Counted from the first letter of the stretch, positions 37,037-46,585 are shown. The stretch is 64,000 nucleotides of DNA from Azohydromonas caseinilytica (GCF_012927045.1 NZ_JABBFW010000019.1:37171-101170); one strand, 5' to 3'. Notes: generated by a model not told the origin, from the sequence alone. Numbers and translations: made by a program.

Positions 37037-37807
37037 TTACTTGATGTCCTTCCAGTAGGCAGCGTTCAGGCGCCAGGCGATGAAGGTGAACAGGCCCAGG
37101 AAGATCAGCACCGCCACGCCCAGGCGCACGCGCTGCTTCTGCACCGGCTCGCCCATCCACTGCAGGTAGGCCACCAGGTCGCCCATGGCACTGTCGAACT
37201 CCTCAGGCTTGAGCTTACCCGGCGTCACCTGTTCGAAGCCCTTGAAGACATGCACCACCTTGCTGGCGTCGTGCGGGTCCTTCTCCTCCTCGAACTTGGC
37301 GATGCGCTGGCCCTGCAGCTCCCACAGCACGTGCGGCATGCCCACGCTGGGGAAGGCCAAGTTGTTCCAGCCGGTGGCCTTGGCATCGTCGCGGTAGAAC
37401 GTACGCAGGTAAGTGTAGAGGTAGTCCGCACCGCTGCCCTTGGCGCCGTCGGCGCGCGAGCGCGCGATGACGGTGAGGTCGGGCGGCGTGGCGCCGAACC
37501 ACTCCTTGGCCTGGCGCGCATCCAGCGACACCTTCATCAGGTCGCCCACCTTGTCGGTGGCGAACATCAGGTTGCCCTTGATCTGCTCGTCGGTCAGCCC
37601 GATGTCGCGCATGCGGTTGTAGCGCATGAACGCCGCCGAGTGGCAGTTGAGGCAGTAGTTGACGAAGAGCTTGGCGCCGTTTTGCAGCGCCGCCATGTCG
37701 TTGAGCTTGTCCGCCGGGAACTTGTCCCAGGCGATGCCGCCGCCGGCGGCAAAGGCGGAGGTGGCCATGGCCAGCGAGGCCAGGAGCGAAAGGATGAACT
37801 TTTTCAT
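37037..37807 (-). CDS. petC: Cytochrome c1 of the bc1 complex
   Basis: 256 residues. Signal peptide ending AFA-AG (about 21), heme site CLNCH at residues about 52-56, a methionine-bearing region near VGMPHVLWELQG that would supply the sixth ligand, and a C-terminal membrane anchor (VLIFLGLFTFIAWRL). It accepts electrons from the Rieske centre and passes them to soluble cytochromes. The gene follows petB with a 23-base gap in the order petA-petB-petC. Confidence 0.96.
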   Translation of the reverse strand: MKKFILSLLASLAMATSAFAAGGGIAWDKFPADKLNDMAALQNGAKLFVNYCLNCHSAAFMRYNRMRDIGLTDEQIKGNLMFATDKVGDLMKVSLDARQAKEWFGATPPDLTVIARSRADGAKGSGADYLYTYLRTFYRDDAKATGWNNLAFPSVGMPHVLWELQGQRIAKFEEEKDPHDASKVVHVFKGFEQVTPGKLKPEEFDSAMGDLVAYLQWMGEPVQKQRVRLGVAVLIFLGLFTFIAWRLNAAYWKDIK

Positions 37808-37830
37808 TCGAGCTTCTCCGGCTTCTGGCC

Positions 37831-39231
37831 TCAATGCGCCTTGAACACGACGCGCTCGGGCACCGGCTTGAATTCGCCCAGGCGGGTCCACCACGGCATC
37901 AGCAGGAAGAAGCCGAAGTAGAACAGCGTGCCGACCTGCGCCACCAGGGTGCCGATCTCCGACGGCGGCTGGATGCCCAGGTAGGCCAGCACGACGAAGA
38001 AGACCACGAACACGGCGTACAGGTACTTGTGCCAGTTCGGACGGTAGCGGATCGACTTGACCGGGCTGAAGTCCAGCCAGGGCAGGAAGAACAGGATGAT
38101 CACGGCACCGCCCATCACCACCACGCCCCAGAACTTGGCGTCGAAGGTCTTGAGCAGCGCGACCGCCACGATGGCACCCACGAGCACGCCGACCTTGGCC
38201 TTGCCCGGCAGACGGCCCTTGAGCACGGCCAGCACCGCGGCCAGCGCGACGACCACCGACAGCACGTTGACCATCACGTCGGTCGTGGCGCGCAGCATCG
38301 AGTAGAACGGCGTGAAGTACCACACCGGCGCGATGTGCGCGGGCGTCTTCAGCGGGTCGGCCGGGATGAAGTTGTTGTACTCCAGGAAGTAGCCGCCGAA
38401 CTCGGGCGCGAAGAACACCACCGCGCTGAAGGCGATGAGGAACACGCTCACGCCGAAGATGTCGTGCACCGTGTAGTACGGGTGGAAGGGGATGCCGTCA
38501 AGCGGGCGGCCCAGCGCGTCCTTCTTGGCCTTGATCTCCACTCCGTCGGGGTTGTTGGAGCCCACTTCATGCAGCGCGATGATGTGCGCCACCACCAGGC
38601 CCAGCAGCACCAGCGGCACGGCGATGACGTGGAAGCTGAAGAAGCGGTTGAGCGTGGCATCCGACACGACGTAGTCGCCGCGGATCAGCAGCGCCAGGTC
38701 CGGGCCCACGAAGGGCACGGCGGCGAACAGGTTCACGATCACCTGCGCGCCCCAGTAGCTCATCTGGCCCCAGGGCAGCAGGTAGCCCATGAAGGCCTCG
38801 GCCATCAGCGCCAGGAAGATGGCGCAGCCGAACACCCACACCAGCTCGCGCGGCTTGCGGTAGCTGCCGTAGAGCAGCCCGCGGAACATGTGTAGGTAGA
38901 CCACGACGAAGAAGGCCGAGGCGCCGGTAGAGTGCATGTAGCGCACCAGCCAGCCCCAGGGCACGTCGCGCATGATGTACTCGACCGATGCGAAGGCAAC
39001 ATTCGCGTCGGGCTTGTAGTGCATCACCAGGAAGATGCCGGTGACGATCTGGATCACCAGCACCAGCATCGCCAGCGAGCCGAAGATGTACCAGAAGTTG
39101 AAGTTCTTCGGAGCGTAGTACTCCGACATGTGCTCCTTGTAGAGCTTGGAAGCCGGAAAGCGGTTGTCGACCCAGTTCAGCAGCTTCTGGGCGACCGGCG
39201 CATCGGCGGGAACGGTCTTGAATTCAGCCAT
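37831..39231 (-). CDS. petB: Cytochrome b of the bc1 complex
   Basis: 466 residues with eight to nine membrane helices. Heme-ligand histidines lie in VRYMHSTGASAFFVVVYLHM and in FHVIAVPLVLLGLVVAHI. The quinol-oxidation (Qo) motif is PVWY in AHIAPVWYFTPFY, the variant found in beta- and gammaproteobacteria, rather than PEWY. The extended C-terminus has an added helix. It lies between petA and petC in one operon. Confidence 0.96.
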   Translation of the reverse strand: MAEFKTVPADAPVAQKLLNWVDNRFPASKLYKEHMSEYYAPKNFNFWYIFGSLAMLVLVIQIVTGIFLVMHYKPDANVAFASVEYIMRDVPWGWLVRYMHSTGASAFFVVVYLHMFRGLLYGSYRKPRELVWVFGCAIFLALMAEAFMGYLLPWGQMSYWGAQVIVNLFAAVPFVGPDLALLIRGDYVVSDATLNRFFSFHVIAVPLVLLGLVVAHIIALHEVGSNNPDGVEIKAKKDALGRPLDGIPFHPYYTVHDIFGVSVFLIAFSAVVFFAPEFGGYFLEYNNFIPADPLKTPAHIAPVWYFTPFYSMLRATTDVMVNVLSVVVALAAVLAVLKGRLPGKAKVGVLVGAIVAVALLKTFDAKFWGVVVMGGAVIILFFLPWLDFSPVKSIRYRPNWHKYLYAVFVVFFVVLAYLGIQPPSEIGTLVAQVGTLFYFGFFLLMPWWTRLGEFKPVPERVVFKAH

Positions 39232-39256
39232 GAGGTGTTCTCCGGGAGCCTGGAAG

Positions 39257-39856
39257 TCAGGCCTTCTTGTCCTCGCCGATCAACAGCTTGGTGTCCGACA
39301 GGTACATGTGCGGCGGCACCTCGAGGTTGTCGGGTGCGGGCTTGTTCTTGAACACGCGTCCGGCCATGTCGAAGGTCGAGCCGTGGCAGGGGCACAGGAA
39401 GCCGCCCTGCCAGTCGTCGGGCAGCGAAGGCTGCGCGCCGGCCTGGAACTTGTCGCTGGGCGAGCAGCCCAGGTGCGAGCAGATGCCCACGACCACCAGC
39501 ACCTCGGGCTTGATGGAGCGATACTCGTTGCGCGCGTATTCAGGCGTGAGCTCGGCGGGCTTGCGCTCGGAGTTCGGGTCCACCACCTGCGCATCCGTCT
39601 TCTTCAGGCCCGCCAGTTGCTCCGGAGTGCGCTTGACAATCCACACCGGCTTGCCGCGCCATTCCACGGTCATCTTTTCGCCGGGCTTGAGGGCGCTGAT
39701 GTCCGCCTCGACGGCGGCACCAGCGGCCTTGGCACGCTCAGAGGGCGTGAAGGTGCTCACGAACGGTACGGCTGCGGCCACACCGCCGACGGCACCTGCG
39801 CCACAGGCAATCGCCACCCAGGTGCGGCGGCCTTGGTCGACTTCAGGCTTTGTCAT
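39257..39856 (-). CDS. petA: Rieske iron-sulfur subunit of the bc1 complex
   Basis: 199 residues. The N-terminus has GRRTWVAIACGAGAVG, a twin-arginine-like anchor helix, fitting the Tat export of folded Rieske proteins. The 2Fe-2S ligands are in CSHLGC and CPCHGSTFD (about residues 132-137 and 155-163). The start has GAGGAAG upstream. tatABC lies about 4 kb away. A CTAGAAT -10-like element lies 42 bases upstream of the start. Confidence 0.96.
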   Translation of the reverse strand: MTKPEVDQGRRTWVAIACGAGAVGGVAAAVPFVSTFTPSERAKAAGAAVEADISALKPGEKMTVEWRGKPVWIVKRTPEQLAGLKKTDAQVVDPNSERKPAELTPEYARNEYRSIKPEVLVVVGICSHLGCSPSDKFQAGAQPSLPDDWQGGFLCPCHGSTFDMAGRVFKNKPAPDNLEVPPHMYLSDTKLLIGEDKKA

Positions 39857-39897
39857 AGCTTCCTCAGGAACTTTTCCGGATTCAGGGGCAACCCTAG

Positions 39898-39927
39898 ATT
39901 CTAGCGGACAAGGATTGACACAAAGCC
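39898..39927 (-). promoter_or_regulatory. Probable promoter of petABC
   Basis: On the minus strand TAGAAT (39898-39903) lies within GCTAGAATCT, with GGCTTT 18 bases upstream (39922-39927) as a weak -35. The -10 matches the element in front of tatA. It is 42 bases from the petA start. The 215-base gap to mscL also contains a TTGACA at 39915-39920 on the plus strand without a good -10 partner. Confidence 0.4.
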
Positions 39928-40071
39928 TTTCGAGTGGCTGACGCTGCCGGGCGTCCGTCACGGTATGGATTGCCACTTTGACGCGGATCAAAAACTCGAA
40001 ATACTGGCCGCTGCCGGACGTATGCCCGGCGCTACAACCGGGTTAATAAAAACCGTTGAAAGGACCGGCCA

Positions 40072-40524
40072 ATGAGTTTCTTTTCCGAGTTCAAAGCCTT
40101 TGCGATGAAAGGCAACGTGGTCGACCTGGCGGTCGGCGTGATCATCGGCGTGGCGTTCCAGCGCATCGTCGATTCGATGGTCAAGGACCTGATCATGCCG
40201 CTGGTGGGCCGCGTCGTCGGCGGGCTCGACTTCTCCAACTACTTCATCCGCCTGGCCGACCCGCCGCCGGGCTACACCGGCCCCATGACCTACGACGCAC
40301 TGAGCAAGGCCGGCGTGCCGCTGTTCGCCTACGGCAGCTTCATCACCGTGGCGCTGAACTTCCTGATCCTGGCCTTCGTGATCTTCCTGATGGTCAAGCA
40401 GATCAACCGGCTGCGCCGCGAGGAGCCCGCGCCGCCGCCGGCCGAGACGCCCGACGCGGCGCCCGAAGACATCGTGCTGCTGCGCGAGATCCGCGACGCG
40501 CTGCAGAAACCTCAGCAGCCTTAA
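40072..40524 (+). CDS. mscL: Large-conductance mechanosensitive channel MscL
   Basis: 150 residues with the MscL order: cytoplasmic N-helix [28 protein letters not shown]1 pore helix, periplasmic loop (about 50-85, slightly longer than in E. coli), TM2 [24 protein letters not shown] and a C-terminal bundle helix [12 protein letters not shown]. It opens on osmotic downshock. AAGGA lies 9 bases before the ATG. Its stop codon overlaps the convergent pdxA stop within the shared sequence TTAA. Confidence 0.95.
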   Translation: MSFFSEFKAFAMKGNVVDLAVGVIIGVAFQRIVDSMVKDLIMPLVGRVVGGLDFSNYFIRLADPPPGYTGPMTYDALSKAGVPLFAYGSFITVALNFLILAFVIFLMVKQINRLRREEPAPPPAETPDAAPEDIVLLREIRDALQKPQQP

Positions 40525-41582
40525 GCCGCGCCGGCAGCCGCGACCGGCCCGCCACTGAGCGCCAGCGCCATGCGCAGCGCCGCGCGCAGGCTGGCATCGT
40601 CGGCCACGCCACGGCCGGCGATGTCGAAGGCGGTGCCGTGGTCGGGGCTGGTGCGCACGAAGGGCAGGCCCAGCGTGACGTTCACGCCCTGCTCCACGCC
40701 CAGGTACTTCACCGGGATCAGGCCGTGGTCGTGCGTCATCGCCACCACCAGGTCGAACTCGCCCGGGTGCCGCGGCGGCGCGTGGCGCGCGCGCATGAAC
40801 ACGGTGTCCGGCGCGAAGGGGCCGCGCGCGTCGATGCCCTCCTCGCGCGCCGCCTGCACCGCCGGCGCGATGAAGCGCAACTCCTCGTCGCCGAACAGCC
40901 CGCCCTCGCCCGCATGCGGATTCAGCCCTGCCACGGCGATGCGCGGCGTGGCTTGGCCCCAGGCCGCCGCAGCGCGGTGCGCGATGCGCAGGGTCGAGAG
41001 CACGCCTTCGAAATCCAGCACCTCCAGCGCCCGGCGCAGCGCCATGTGGATGGTGACCAGCACCACCTTCAGCTCCTCGTTGGCCAGCATCATGCGCACC
41101 GGCGGCGGCTCGCCACCCTGCGGCGCCGCCAGCGCCTGCAGCATCTCGGTGTGGCCCGGGTAAGGCACGCCGGCCGCCGACAGCGCTTCCTTGTGGATGG
41201 GCGCGGTGACGATGGCACGCCCGAGACCCTGCTGCAGCAGCCGCACCGCGGCCTCGATGCACAGGGCCGCGGCCTGGCCCGCACGCGCGTCGATCTGCCC
41301 CCAGGTCAACGCCTCCAGGCCCGTCGGCAACCCCGGCGGCGCCCACACCGGGATGCAGCGCGGCGGGCACAGCGCCAGGTCGGCTGGCGACGCCAGCTGC
41401 GCGATGGGCCAGGTCAGCTCGCCCAGCAGCGCGGCGGCACGGCGCAGCGCCTGCGGGCAGCCCAGCACCAGCGCCGCCGGGGCGTCCTCGCGCATGAGCG
41501 CGCGCAGCACGATCTCCGGGCCGATGCCGGCCGGATCGCCCATGGTCACGAGCAGCGGCTGCTCGGTTGCGGTGGTCTGCAT
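40521..41582 (-). CDS. pdxA: 4-hydroxythreonine-4-phosphate dehydrogenase PdxA
   Basis: 353 residues. Metal and substrate motifs are present: [11 protein letters not shown] at the N-terminus, TAPIHKEAL (about 145), GHTEML and [16 protein letters not shown] with the His ligand. PdxA oxidises 4-phosphohydroxy-L-threonine in DXP-dependent vitamin B6 synthesis. The ATG lies 5 bases after the end of the Nif3-like gene. The two genes likely share a transcript. Its TAA overlaps mscL by 4 bases. Confidence 0.93.
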   Translation of the reverse strand: MQTTATEQPLLVTMGDPAGIGPEIVLRALMREDAPAALVLGCPQALRRAAALLGELTWPIAQLASPADLALCPPRCIPVWAPPGLPTGLEALTWGQIDARAGQAAALCIEAAVRLLQQGLGRAIVTAPIHKEALSAAGVPYPGHTEMLQALAAPQGGEPPPVRMMLANEELKVVLVTIHMALRRALEVLDFEGVLSTLRIAHRAAAAWGQATPRIAVAGLNPHAGEGGLFGDEELRFIAPAVQAAREEGIDARGPFAPDTVFMRARHAPPRHPGEFDLVVAMTHDHGLIPVKYLGVEQGVNVTLGLPFVRTSPDHGTAFDIAGRGVADDASLRAALRMALALSGGPVAAAGAA

Positions 41583-41587
41583 GTCGT

Positions 41588-42340
41588 TCAGGCCGGGTTG
41601 TCGATGTCGATGAAGCGGTGCGCGAGGCCGAAGCGTTCGGCCACATGCGTGGCCAGTGCCGGCGCGCCGTAGCGCTCGGTGGCATGGTGGCCGCAGGCCA
41701 GGAAGGCCACGCCCGTCTCGCGCGCCAGGTGCGCCTGCGGCTCCGACACCTCGCCGGTGAGGTAGGCATCGGCTCCGGCGGCAATGGCTGCCTCGAACCA
41801 GCCCTGCGCGCCGCCCGTGCACCAGGCGATGCGGCGCAGCGGCCGGCCGTCGCCGGGCAGCACCAGCGGCGCACGGCCGAGCCGGTCACTGACGCGCTGG
41901 GCCAGCGCCGCCAGGGTGATGCCGCCGCCGTCGCCGATGAAGCCCAGCTCCTGCTCGCCGAAGCGTGCGTCGGCCGTCAGGCCCAACTGGAGGCCCAGCT
42001 GCGCGTTGTTGCCCCACTCGGCATGCGCATCCAGCGGCAGGTGGTAGGCAAACAGGCTGATGTCATGCCGCATCAGCAGTCGCACCCGCTCGGCCAGCCA
42101 GCCCGTGAGGCGGCCGTCCTGGCCGCGCCAGAACAGGCCGTGATGCACCAGGATGGCGTCGGCGCCGTCGGCAATGGCGGCCTCGATCAGCGCCCGGCTG
42201 GCAGTCACGCCCGAAACCAGGCGGCGCACCTCACCCCTGCCCTCGACCTGCAGGCCGTTCGGCCCATAATCCTTGAAGCGGTCCGCCGCCAGCGCCTGGT
42301 TCAGGTATTGCTCTATCTCGGCACGCGTCACGCTGCCCAT
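41588..42340 (-). CDS. Nif3-like dinuclear metal-centre hexameric protein
   Basis: 250 residues. Metal ligands in ILVHHGLFW (about 63-71) and ACGHHATERYGA (about 217-228) are those of the NIF3/YbgI/DUF34 family, a ring-shaped hydrolase-like protein of uncertain function, with suggested GTP cyclohydrolase or metal-insertion roles. The start ATG is directly adjacent to the divergent HtrA gene (14-base gap), leaving almost no room for two separate promoters, so each must have promoter elements inside the other gene. Confidence 0.9.
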   Translation of the reverse strand: MGSVTRAEIEQYLNQALAADRFKDYGPNGLQVEGRGEVRRLVSGVTASRALIEAAIADGADAILVHHGLFWRGQDGRLTGWLAERVRLLMRHDISLFAYHLPLDAHAEWGNNAQLGLQLGLTADARFGEQELGFIGDGGGITLAALAQRVSDRLGRAPLVLPGDGRPLRRIAWCTGGAQGWFEAAIAAGADAYLTGEVSEPQAHLARETGVAFLACGHHATERYGAPALATHVAERFGLAHRFIDIDNPA

Positions 42341-42354
42341 TGCCGCTTCCTTTC

Positions 42355-43518
42355 ATGCGCAGAACCTGGCTGATTTTCTCGCAGGCCGTCACGGTGGCCG
42401 TCGCCCTGCTCTTCGTCGTGAGCACGCTCAAGCCTGAGTGGCTGCGCCGCGGGTCCGCGCAGGTGCTGCCCGAGGTCGTCGCCATCGCCAGCGCGCCGCC
42501 TCCGGCACCGGGCACTTCCGCACCGGCGGGCGGCGGCTACAGCGCCGCGGCGCGCGCGGCCGCACCTACGGTCGCCAGCGTGGTGGCGCGCAAGGCCGCG
42601 GTGCGCAACAACCCGCATGGCGAGGACCCGTGGTTCCGCTTCTTCTTTCGCGACGGCGAGGGCCCGGCGCAGCCGCAAAAGGGCCTGGGCTCCGCAGTGA
42701 TCGTCTCCAGCAGCGGCTACCTGCTGACCAACAACCACGTCATCGAGGATGCCGACGAGATCGAGGTGCAGCTCGCCGACGGCCGCCAGGCACGGGCCCG
42801 GCTGGTGGGCAGCGACCCCGAGACCGACGTCGCCGTGCTCAAGATCGACCTGGAGCGCCTGCCCGCCATCACCTTCGGCGCGACCGAGGGCTTGCAGGTC
42901 GGCGACGTGGTCCTGGCCATCGGCAACCCCTTCGGCGTTGGCCAGACGGTGACCTCCGGCATCGTCAGCGCGCTGGGGCGCAACCAGCTCGGCATCAACA
43001 CCTTCGAGAACTTCATTCAGACCGACGCGGCCATCAACCCCGGCAACTCCGGCGGCGCGCTGGTGGACACGCGTGGCCAGCTCGTGGGCATCAACACCGC
43101 CATCTTCTCGCGCAGCGGCGGCAGCCTGGGCATCGGCTTCGCCATTCCCGCCGACACGGCACGCCAGGTGATGGAGAGCCTCATCCGCGACGGCCAGGTC
43201 ACGCGCGGCTGGATCGGCGTGGAGCCGCAGAACCTCACGCCCGAGTTCATCCAGAGTTTCAAGTTGCCCGTGCGCGAGGGCGTGCTGATTTCCGGCGTGC
43301 TGCAGAACGGGCCGGCCGGCAAGGCCGGCATGCGGCCCGGCGACGTGGTGACGCGCGTGGGCGAGCGCCCCGTCGCCAACACGGCCCAGCTGCTGGGCGC
43401 GGTGGCCGCACTCAAGCCGCGCAGCGACGCCGTGATCGGCGTGCAGCGTGGCGACCAGGCGCTGGACATCAAGCTCACCGTGGGCCAGCGCCCCAAGCCG
43501 GGCCAGCGCGAGCAATAA
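42355..43518 (+). CDS. HtrA/DegS-like periplasmic serine protease with one PDZ domain
   Basis: 387 residues. An N-terminal membrane anchor (about 7-25, no clear cleavage site), the trypsin-like domain with His128 (TNNHVI), Asp158 (ETDVAVL) and Ser232 (NPGNSGGAL), and a single PDZ domain (about 285-375). One PDZ and a retained anchor resemble DegS rather than DegP. In related genomes it lies next to tatC, as here. A role in envelope stress proteolysis is inferred from the family. A perfect hairpin follows the stop. Confidence 0.92.
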   Translation: MRRTWLIFSQAVTVAVALLFVVSTLKPEWLRRGSAQVLPEVVAIASAPPPAPGTSAPAGGGYSAAARAAAPTVASVVARKAAVRNNPHGEDPWFRFFFRDGEGPAQPQKGLGSAVIVSSSGYLLTNNHVIEDADEIEVQLADGRQARARLVGSDPETDVAVLKIDLERLPAITFGATEGLQVGDVVLAIGNPFGVGQTVTSGIVSALGRNQLGINTFENFIQTDAAINPGNSGGALVDTRGQLVGINTAIFSRSGGSLGIGFAIPADTARQVMESLIRDGQVTRGWIGVEPQNLTPEFIQSFKLPVREGVLISGVLQNGPAGKAGMRPGDVVTRVGERPVANTAQLLGAVAALKPRSDAVIGVQRGDQALDIKLTVGQRPKPGQREQ

Positions 43519-43536
43519 GCAATCTCCCATAACGCA

Positions 43537-43560
43537 AACGGCGGCCCGCGGGCCGCCGTT
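43537..43560. terminator. Bidirectional terminator-like palindrome between htrA-like gene and tatC
   Basis: A perfect 24-base palindrome AACGGCGGCC-CGCG-GGCCGCCGTT in the convergent gap. No strong U tract follows on the plus strand; TTTGCGTT follows on the minus strand. A strong GC stem in a convergent gap fits termination for both genes. Confidence 0.6.
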
Positions 43561-43622
43561 ATCCGGGGAGGCCAGGAAGGCGATGCGCTTGAAGCCCGCC
43601 CACCCTGACCGACCGACTCGCG

Positions 43623-44417
43623 TCAGGCGGCGTTGTCCCCGCTCGCTTCCTCGTCCGGCGCCTTGGTGGCCCGGATGAACAGCTTGGCGGACCACAGCCC
43701 CAGCTCGTAGAGCAGGCACATCGGCAGCGCCAGCGACAGCTGCGACACCACGTCCGGCGGCGTGATGACCGCGGCGATGATGAAGGCCACGACGATGAAG
43801 TAGCCGCGCCAGGCCTTGAGCTGTTCGATGCTCACCACGCCCATGCGCGCCAGCACCACCACCGCCACCGGCACCTCGAAGGCGGCGCCGAAGGCGATGA
43901 ACATGGTCAGCACGAAGCTGAGGTAGGCCTCGATGTCCGGCGCCGCCGTGATGCTCTTGGGCGCGAAGCTCTGGATGAACTTGAAGACCTGCCCGAAGAC
44001 GAAGAAATAGCAAAACGCCACGCCAATGGCGAACAGCACCGTGCTGGCCACCACCAGCGGCAGCACCAGCCGCTTCTCGTGCGCGTACAGCCCTGGCGCC
44101 ACGAAGGCCCAGACCTGGTAGAGCACCACCGGCAGCGCGATCAGGAACGCCGCCATCAGCGTGATCTTGAGCGGCACCAGGAAAGGCGAGATCACGCTGG
44201 TGGCGATCAGCGTGGCGCCCTGTGGCAGGTTGGCCACCAGCGGCGCGGCCAGCAGGTCGTACAGCCCGGCGGGGCCGGGCCACACGGCCAGCACGCCGAA
44301 GACCACGCCCACGGCCAGCAGGGCCTTGATGAGTCGGTCGCGCAGCTCGACCAGATGTTCGACGAACGGCTGTTCAGTGCCTTCGAGTTCGTCTTTCTGC
44401 GGAGGCTGGGCGCTCAT
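43623..44417 (-). CDS. tatC: Sec-independent protein translocase TatC
   Basis: 264 residues with six membrane helices. The N-terminal [19 protein letters not shown] and the internal [17 protein letters not shown] are the TatC signatures, including the conserved Glu and Pro. TatC binds the twin-arginine signal. The ATG overlaps the end of tatB by 4 bases (ATGA). It is the third gene of tatABC. Confidence 0.96.
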   Translation of the reverse strand: MSAQPPQKDELEGTEQPFVEHLVELRDRLIKALLAVGVVFGVLAVWPGPAGLYDLLAAPLVANLPQGATLIATSVISPFLVPLKITLMAAFLIALPVVLYQVWAFVAPGLYAHEKRLVLPLVVASTVLFAIGVAFCYFFVFGQVFKFIQSFAPKSITAAPDIEAYLSFVLTMFIAFGAAFEVPVAVVVLARMGVVSIEQLKAWRGYFIVVAFIIAAVITPPDVVSQLSLALPMCLLYELGLWSAKLFIRATKAPDEEASGDNAA

Positions 44418-44899
44418 GAGGAAGCACGCGGCGGCCTGAAGCGCGCCACCCGGGCCGCACCGGACTGCACCCGCGTGCGCACGCCGTTGCGGTGCTTGTA
44501 CCACTGGGGCGTGGCACCACGCTTGAGCCGCCAGTTCTTGCGCGGATGCTCATAGTGCGGCGGCAGCGGCTCGTAGACCGAGCCCTCAGCCGCCGTGCCG
44601 CTGCCCAGGCCCGTGGCCTGGTTCCAGCTCTGCTCCAGGTCGCGCGTGGTGTCGTGCAGCTCCTGGTTCACGCTCTGTTCGACGTTGCGAGCCGCATCCT
44701 CGAACTGCGTTTTCATCTTCTTGAGTTCATCGAGCTCGATGGAGCGGTTGACCTCGGCCTTGACGTCGGCCACATAGCGCTGCGCCTTGCCCACGAGGTG
44801 GCCCACCGTGCGCGCCACGCGCGGCAACTTCTCGGGGCCGATGACGATCAGCGCCACCGCGCCGATCAGCGCCAGCTTGTCGAAACCGAAATCAATCAT
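44414..44899 (-). CDS. tatB: Sec-independent protein translocase TatB
   Basis: 161 residues. [30 protein letters not shown] has the N-terminal helix and the GPEKLP hinge, followed by a long amphipathic helix (about 22-70) and a charged, disordered C-terminus. TatB forms the receptor complex with TatC. The C-terminal 60 residues are Arg-rich and unusual in length but vary in the family. tatA lies 98 bases upstream. Confidence 0.95.
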   Translation of the reverse strand: MIDFGFDKLALIGAVALIVIGPEKLPRVARTVGHLVGKAQRYVADVKAEVNRSIELDELKKMKTQFEDAARNVEQSVNQELHDTTRDLEQSWNQATGLGSGTAAEGSVYEPLPPHYEHPRKNWRLKRGATPQWYKHRNGVRTRVQSGAARVARFRPPRASS

Positions 44900-44997
44900 C
44901 CGGAGACAGGTTGCGCGGCGCCGTGGCGCCGCTGGACTGCAATGAGGCGCGGCCCGTCATGCGCGATGCATGCCCGCTCAGCCGCGCCGCCTCGGGC

Positions 44998-45240
44998 TCA
45001 GGACTTGGTCTTGGCCTCGACGTCCACCGTGTTGGGATCGGCGACCTTGTGCGCCGTCACCTGCTGCGGCGGCACGGCCGCGGTGCTGCCGTTGTCTTCC
45101 GTCGCGCCCTTCATGCCGTCCTTGAACCCCTTGACCGCGCCACCCAGGTCAGAGCCCAGGTTCTTGAGCTTCTTGGTGCCAAAGATCAGCACCACCACCA
45201 GCAGCACGATCAGCCAATGCCAGATGCTGAAAGAACCCAT
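44998..45240 (-). CDS. tatA: Sec-independent protein translocase TatA
   Basis: 80 residues. [37 protein letters not shown] start: membrane helix (about 5-20), FGTKKL hinge, then amphipathic helix with [13 protein letters not shown]. TatA oligomers form the pore for folded proteins. AAGGAG lies about 9 bases upstream of the ATG, and a TAGAAT -10-like element lies about 27 bases upstream. Confidence 0.95.
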   Translation of the reverse strand: MGSFSIWHWLIVLLVVVLIFGTKKLKNLGSDLGGAVKGFKDGMKGATEDNGSTAAVPPQQVTAHKVADPNTVDVEAKTKS

Positions 45241-45266
45241 GTCCGCAACTCCTTGTTAATCCCGGG

Positions 45267-45295
45267 ATTCTAGGGGGAGCCGTATGACAGTTCCC
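45267..45295 (-). promoter_or_regulatory. Probable promoter of tatABC
   Basis: On the minus strand TAGAAT (45267-45272), preceded by CCCC, lies about 27 bases upstream of the tatA start. A clear -35 is lacking (GGGAAC 17 bases upstream). The -10 is the same CTAGAAT seen before petA. Confidence 0.4.
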
Positions 45296-45446
45296 CCTTC
45301 CGGGCTTGGAGCGCCGCAGCGCCCAAATCGTTCACCTTGCCGGCCGCATCGTCGTTGCGCGGCTCAGCCTTGCAGCCCGCGCCTTCGCACAGCGAAGGCC
45401 CTTCAAGCCGTCCAAGCCCACGCGGGTGGGCTCGGAGCCGCGGCTC

Positions 45447-45794
45447 TCAGCCCTTGGCCCATGGCCGCGGGCCGCCGATGAAGTGGATGTGCAGGTGCCC
45501 CACTTCCTGTCCACCGTCGGCGCCGGTGTTGACGATGGTGCGAAAGCCGTTGCTCACGCCCAGCTCGCGCATGAGCCTGGGGCCCAGCGCCATCATCTTG
45601 CCCAGCAACGGCGCGTGCTCCGGCCCGACCTCGACCATCGACGGGATGTGCGCCTTGGGCACCATCAGCACGTGCACTGGCGCCCAAGGATGGATGTCGT
45701 GGAAGACGAGGATCTCCTCGTCCTCGTACACCTTGCGCGACGGGATCTGGCCGGCGGCGATCTTGCAGAAGATGCAGTTCGGGTCGGTGCTCAT
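45447..45794 (-). CDS. HIT family nucleotide-binding hydrolase (HinT-like)
   Basis: 115 residues. The histidine triad is HLHIHFIGG (about 100-108), after the N-terminal CIFCKIAAGQIPSRKVYEDE block with two Zn-type cysteines. HIT proteins of the HinT branch hydrolyse AMP-lysine and related phosphoramidates; the cellular role is unclear. It is the gene downstream of DUF4870 in a row that also holds hisE, hisI. Before tatA there is a 206-base gap. Confidence 0.92.
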   Translation of the reverse strand: MSTDPNCIFCKIAAGQIPSRKVYEDEEILVFHDIHPWAPVHVLMVPKAHIPSMVEVGPEHAPLLGKMMALGPRLMRELGVSNGFRTIVNTGADGGQEVGHLHIHFIGGPRPWAKG

Positions 45795-45811
45795 GAAAGA
45801 GGGAGTGAGGG

Positions 45812-46210
45812 TTATTCGGGCATGGGGCGGCGCTCGTTGAGGGCGAGCCAGCCGCGCACCACGCGGTAGAGGAACCAGATCGAGATCACGCCCCAGGCGA
45901 TCCAGCCCGGGATGAAGAACAGCAGCCACAGCGGCGCCGTGATCAGGTACAGCCCGGCGGCCCACAGCACGCTGCGGATGCGCCAGGCGAAGTGCGACTG
46001 CTGCCAGCTGCCCTGGGCATCGTCCTTCTTCACCAGGTCCAGGATGAAGGCCGCGATCAGCAGCAGCACGCTGGGCTGGAAGGCCGGCAGCACCGCGCCC
46101 ACGGCCACGATGGCGTGCAGCGCGTAGCTGATCTGCCCGATGGTGCGCAAATGCCGCTCGCGCTCCCACTCGGGCACGTTGTCGGGCGGCAGCATCGGCG
46201 GCGTGGCCAT
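45812..46210 (-). CDS. DUF4870-type small membrane protein
   Basis: 132 residues with about four hydrophobic segments: SYALHAIVAVGAVLPA, VLLLIAAFILDLV, VLWAAGLYLITAPLWLLFFI and GVISIWFLYRVVRGW. This is the DUF4870 layout, a family of unknown function common in Burkholderiales beside hisE and HIT. N-terminal region is Pro-rich. It lies between HIT (17-base gap) and hisE (24-base gap). Confidence 0.8.
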   Translation of the reverse strand: MATPPMLPPDNVPEWERERHLRTIGQISYALHAIVAVGAVLPAFQPSVLLLIAAFILDLVKKDDAQGSWQQSHFAWRIRSVLWAAGLYLITAPLWLLFFIPGWIAWGVISIWFLYRVVRGWLALNERRPMPE

Positions 46211-46234
46211 GGCAGCTCCTGTTGCTTTGGGATG

Positions 46235-46585
46235 TCAGCCCTTGCGCTGGGCGAATTCTTCCAGTCCCGACAGGCCCTCGCGCCGCGCCAGCTCGGCCAG
46301 CACGTCGGCGGGCCGCAGCCCGAACTGGGCCAGCGCCACCATGCTGTGGAACCAGAGGTCCGCCACCTCGTAGATGACCTTGTCGCGAGCGCCGTCCTTG
46401 GCCGCCATCACGACCTCGACCGCCTCCTCGCCCACCTTCTTGAGCACCGCGTCCAGGCCCTTGGCCGAAAGCTTGGCGACGTAGCTCTTGGCCGGGTCGC
46501 CACCGTTGGCGGGCAGCCGGGACTCGATCACCTCCGCCAGCCGCGCCAGCACCTCGTCGCCCAGCTGCATTTGTTGGTTGCTCAT
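46235..46585 (-). CDS. hisE: Phosphoribosyl-ATP diphosphatase HisE
   Basis: 116 residues, all-alpha MazG-like fold. [16 protein letters not shown] (about 50-65) and [18 protein letters not shown] carry the acidic metal-binding residues (EE and ExxD). It hydrolyses PR-ATP to PR-AMP, the second step of histidine synthesis. Its ATG overlaps the hisI stop by 4 bases. Confidence 0.95.
   Translation of the reverse strand: MSNQQMQLGDEVLARLAEVIESRLPANGGDPAKSYVAKLSAKGLDAVLKKVGEEAVEVVMAAKDGARDKVIYEVADLWFHSMVALAQFGLRPADVLAELARREGLSGLEEFAQRKG

Noticed and set aside
43537..43560. Palindrome after the htrA-like gene as a protein-binding operator
   Set aside because: Its place in a convergent gap and its GC-rich stem fit a terminator better.
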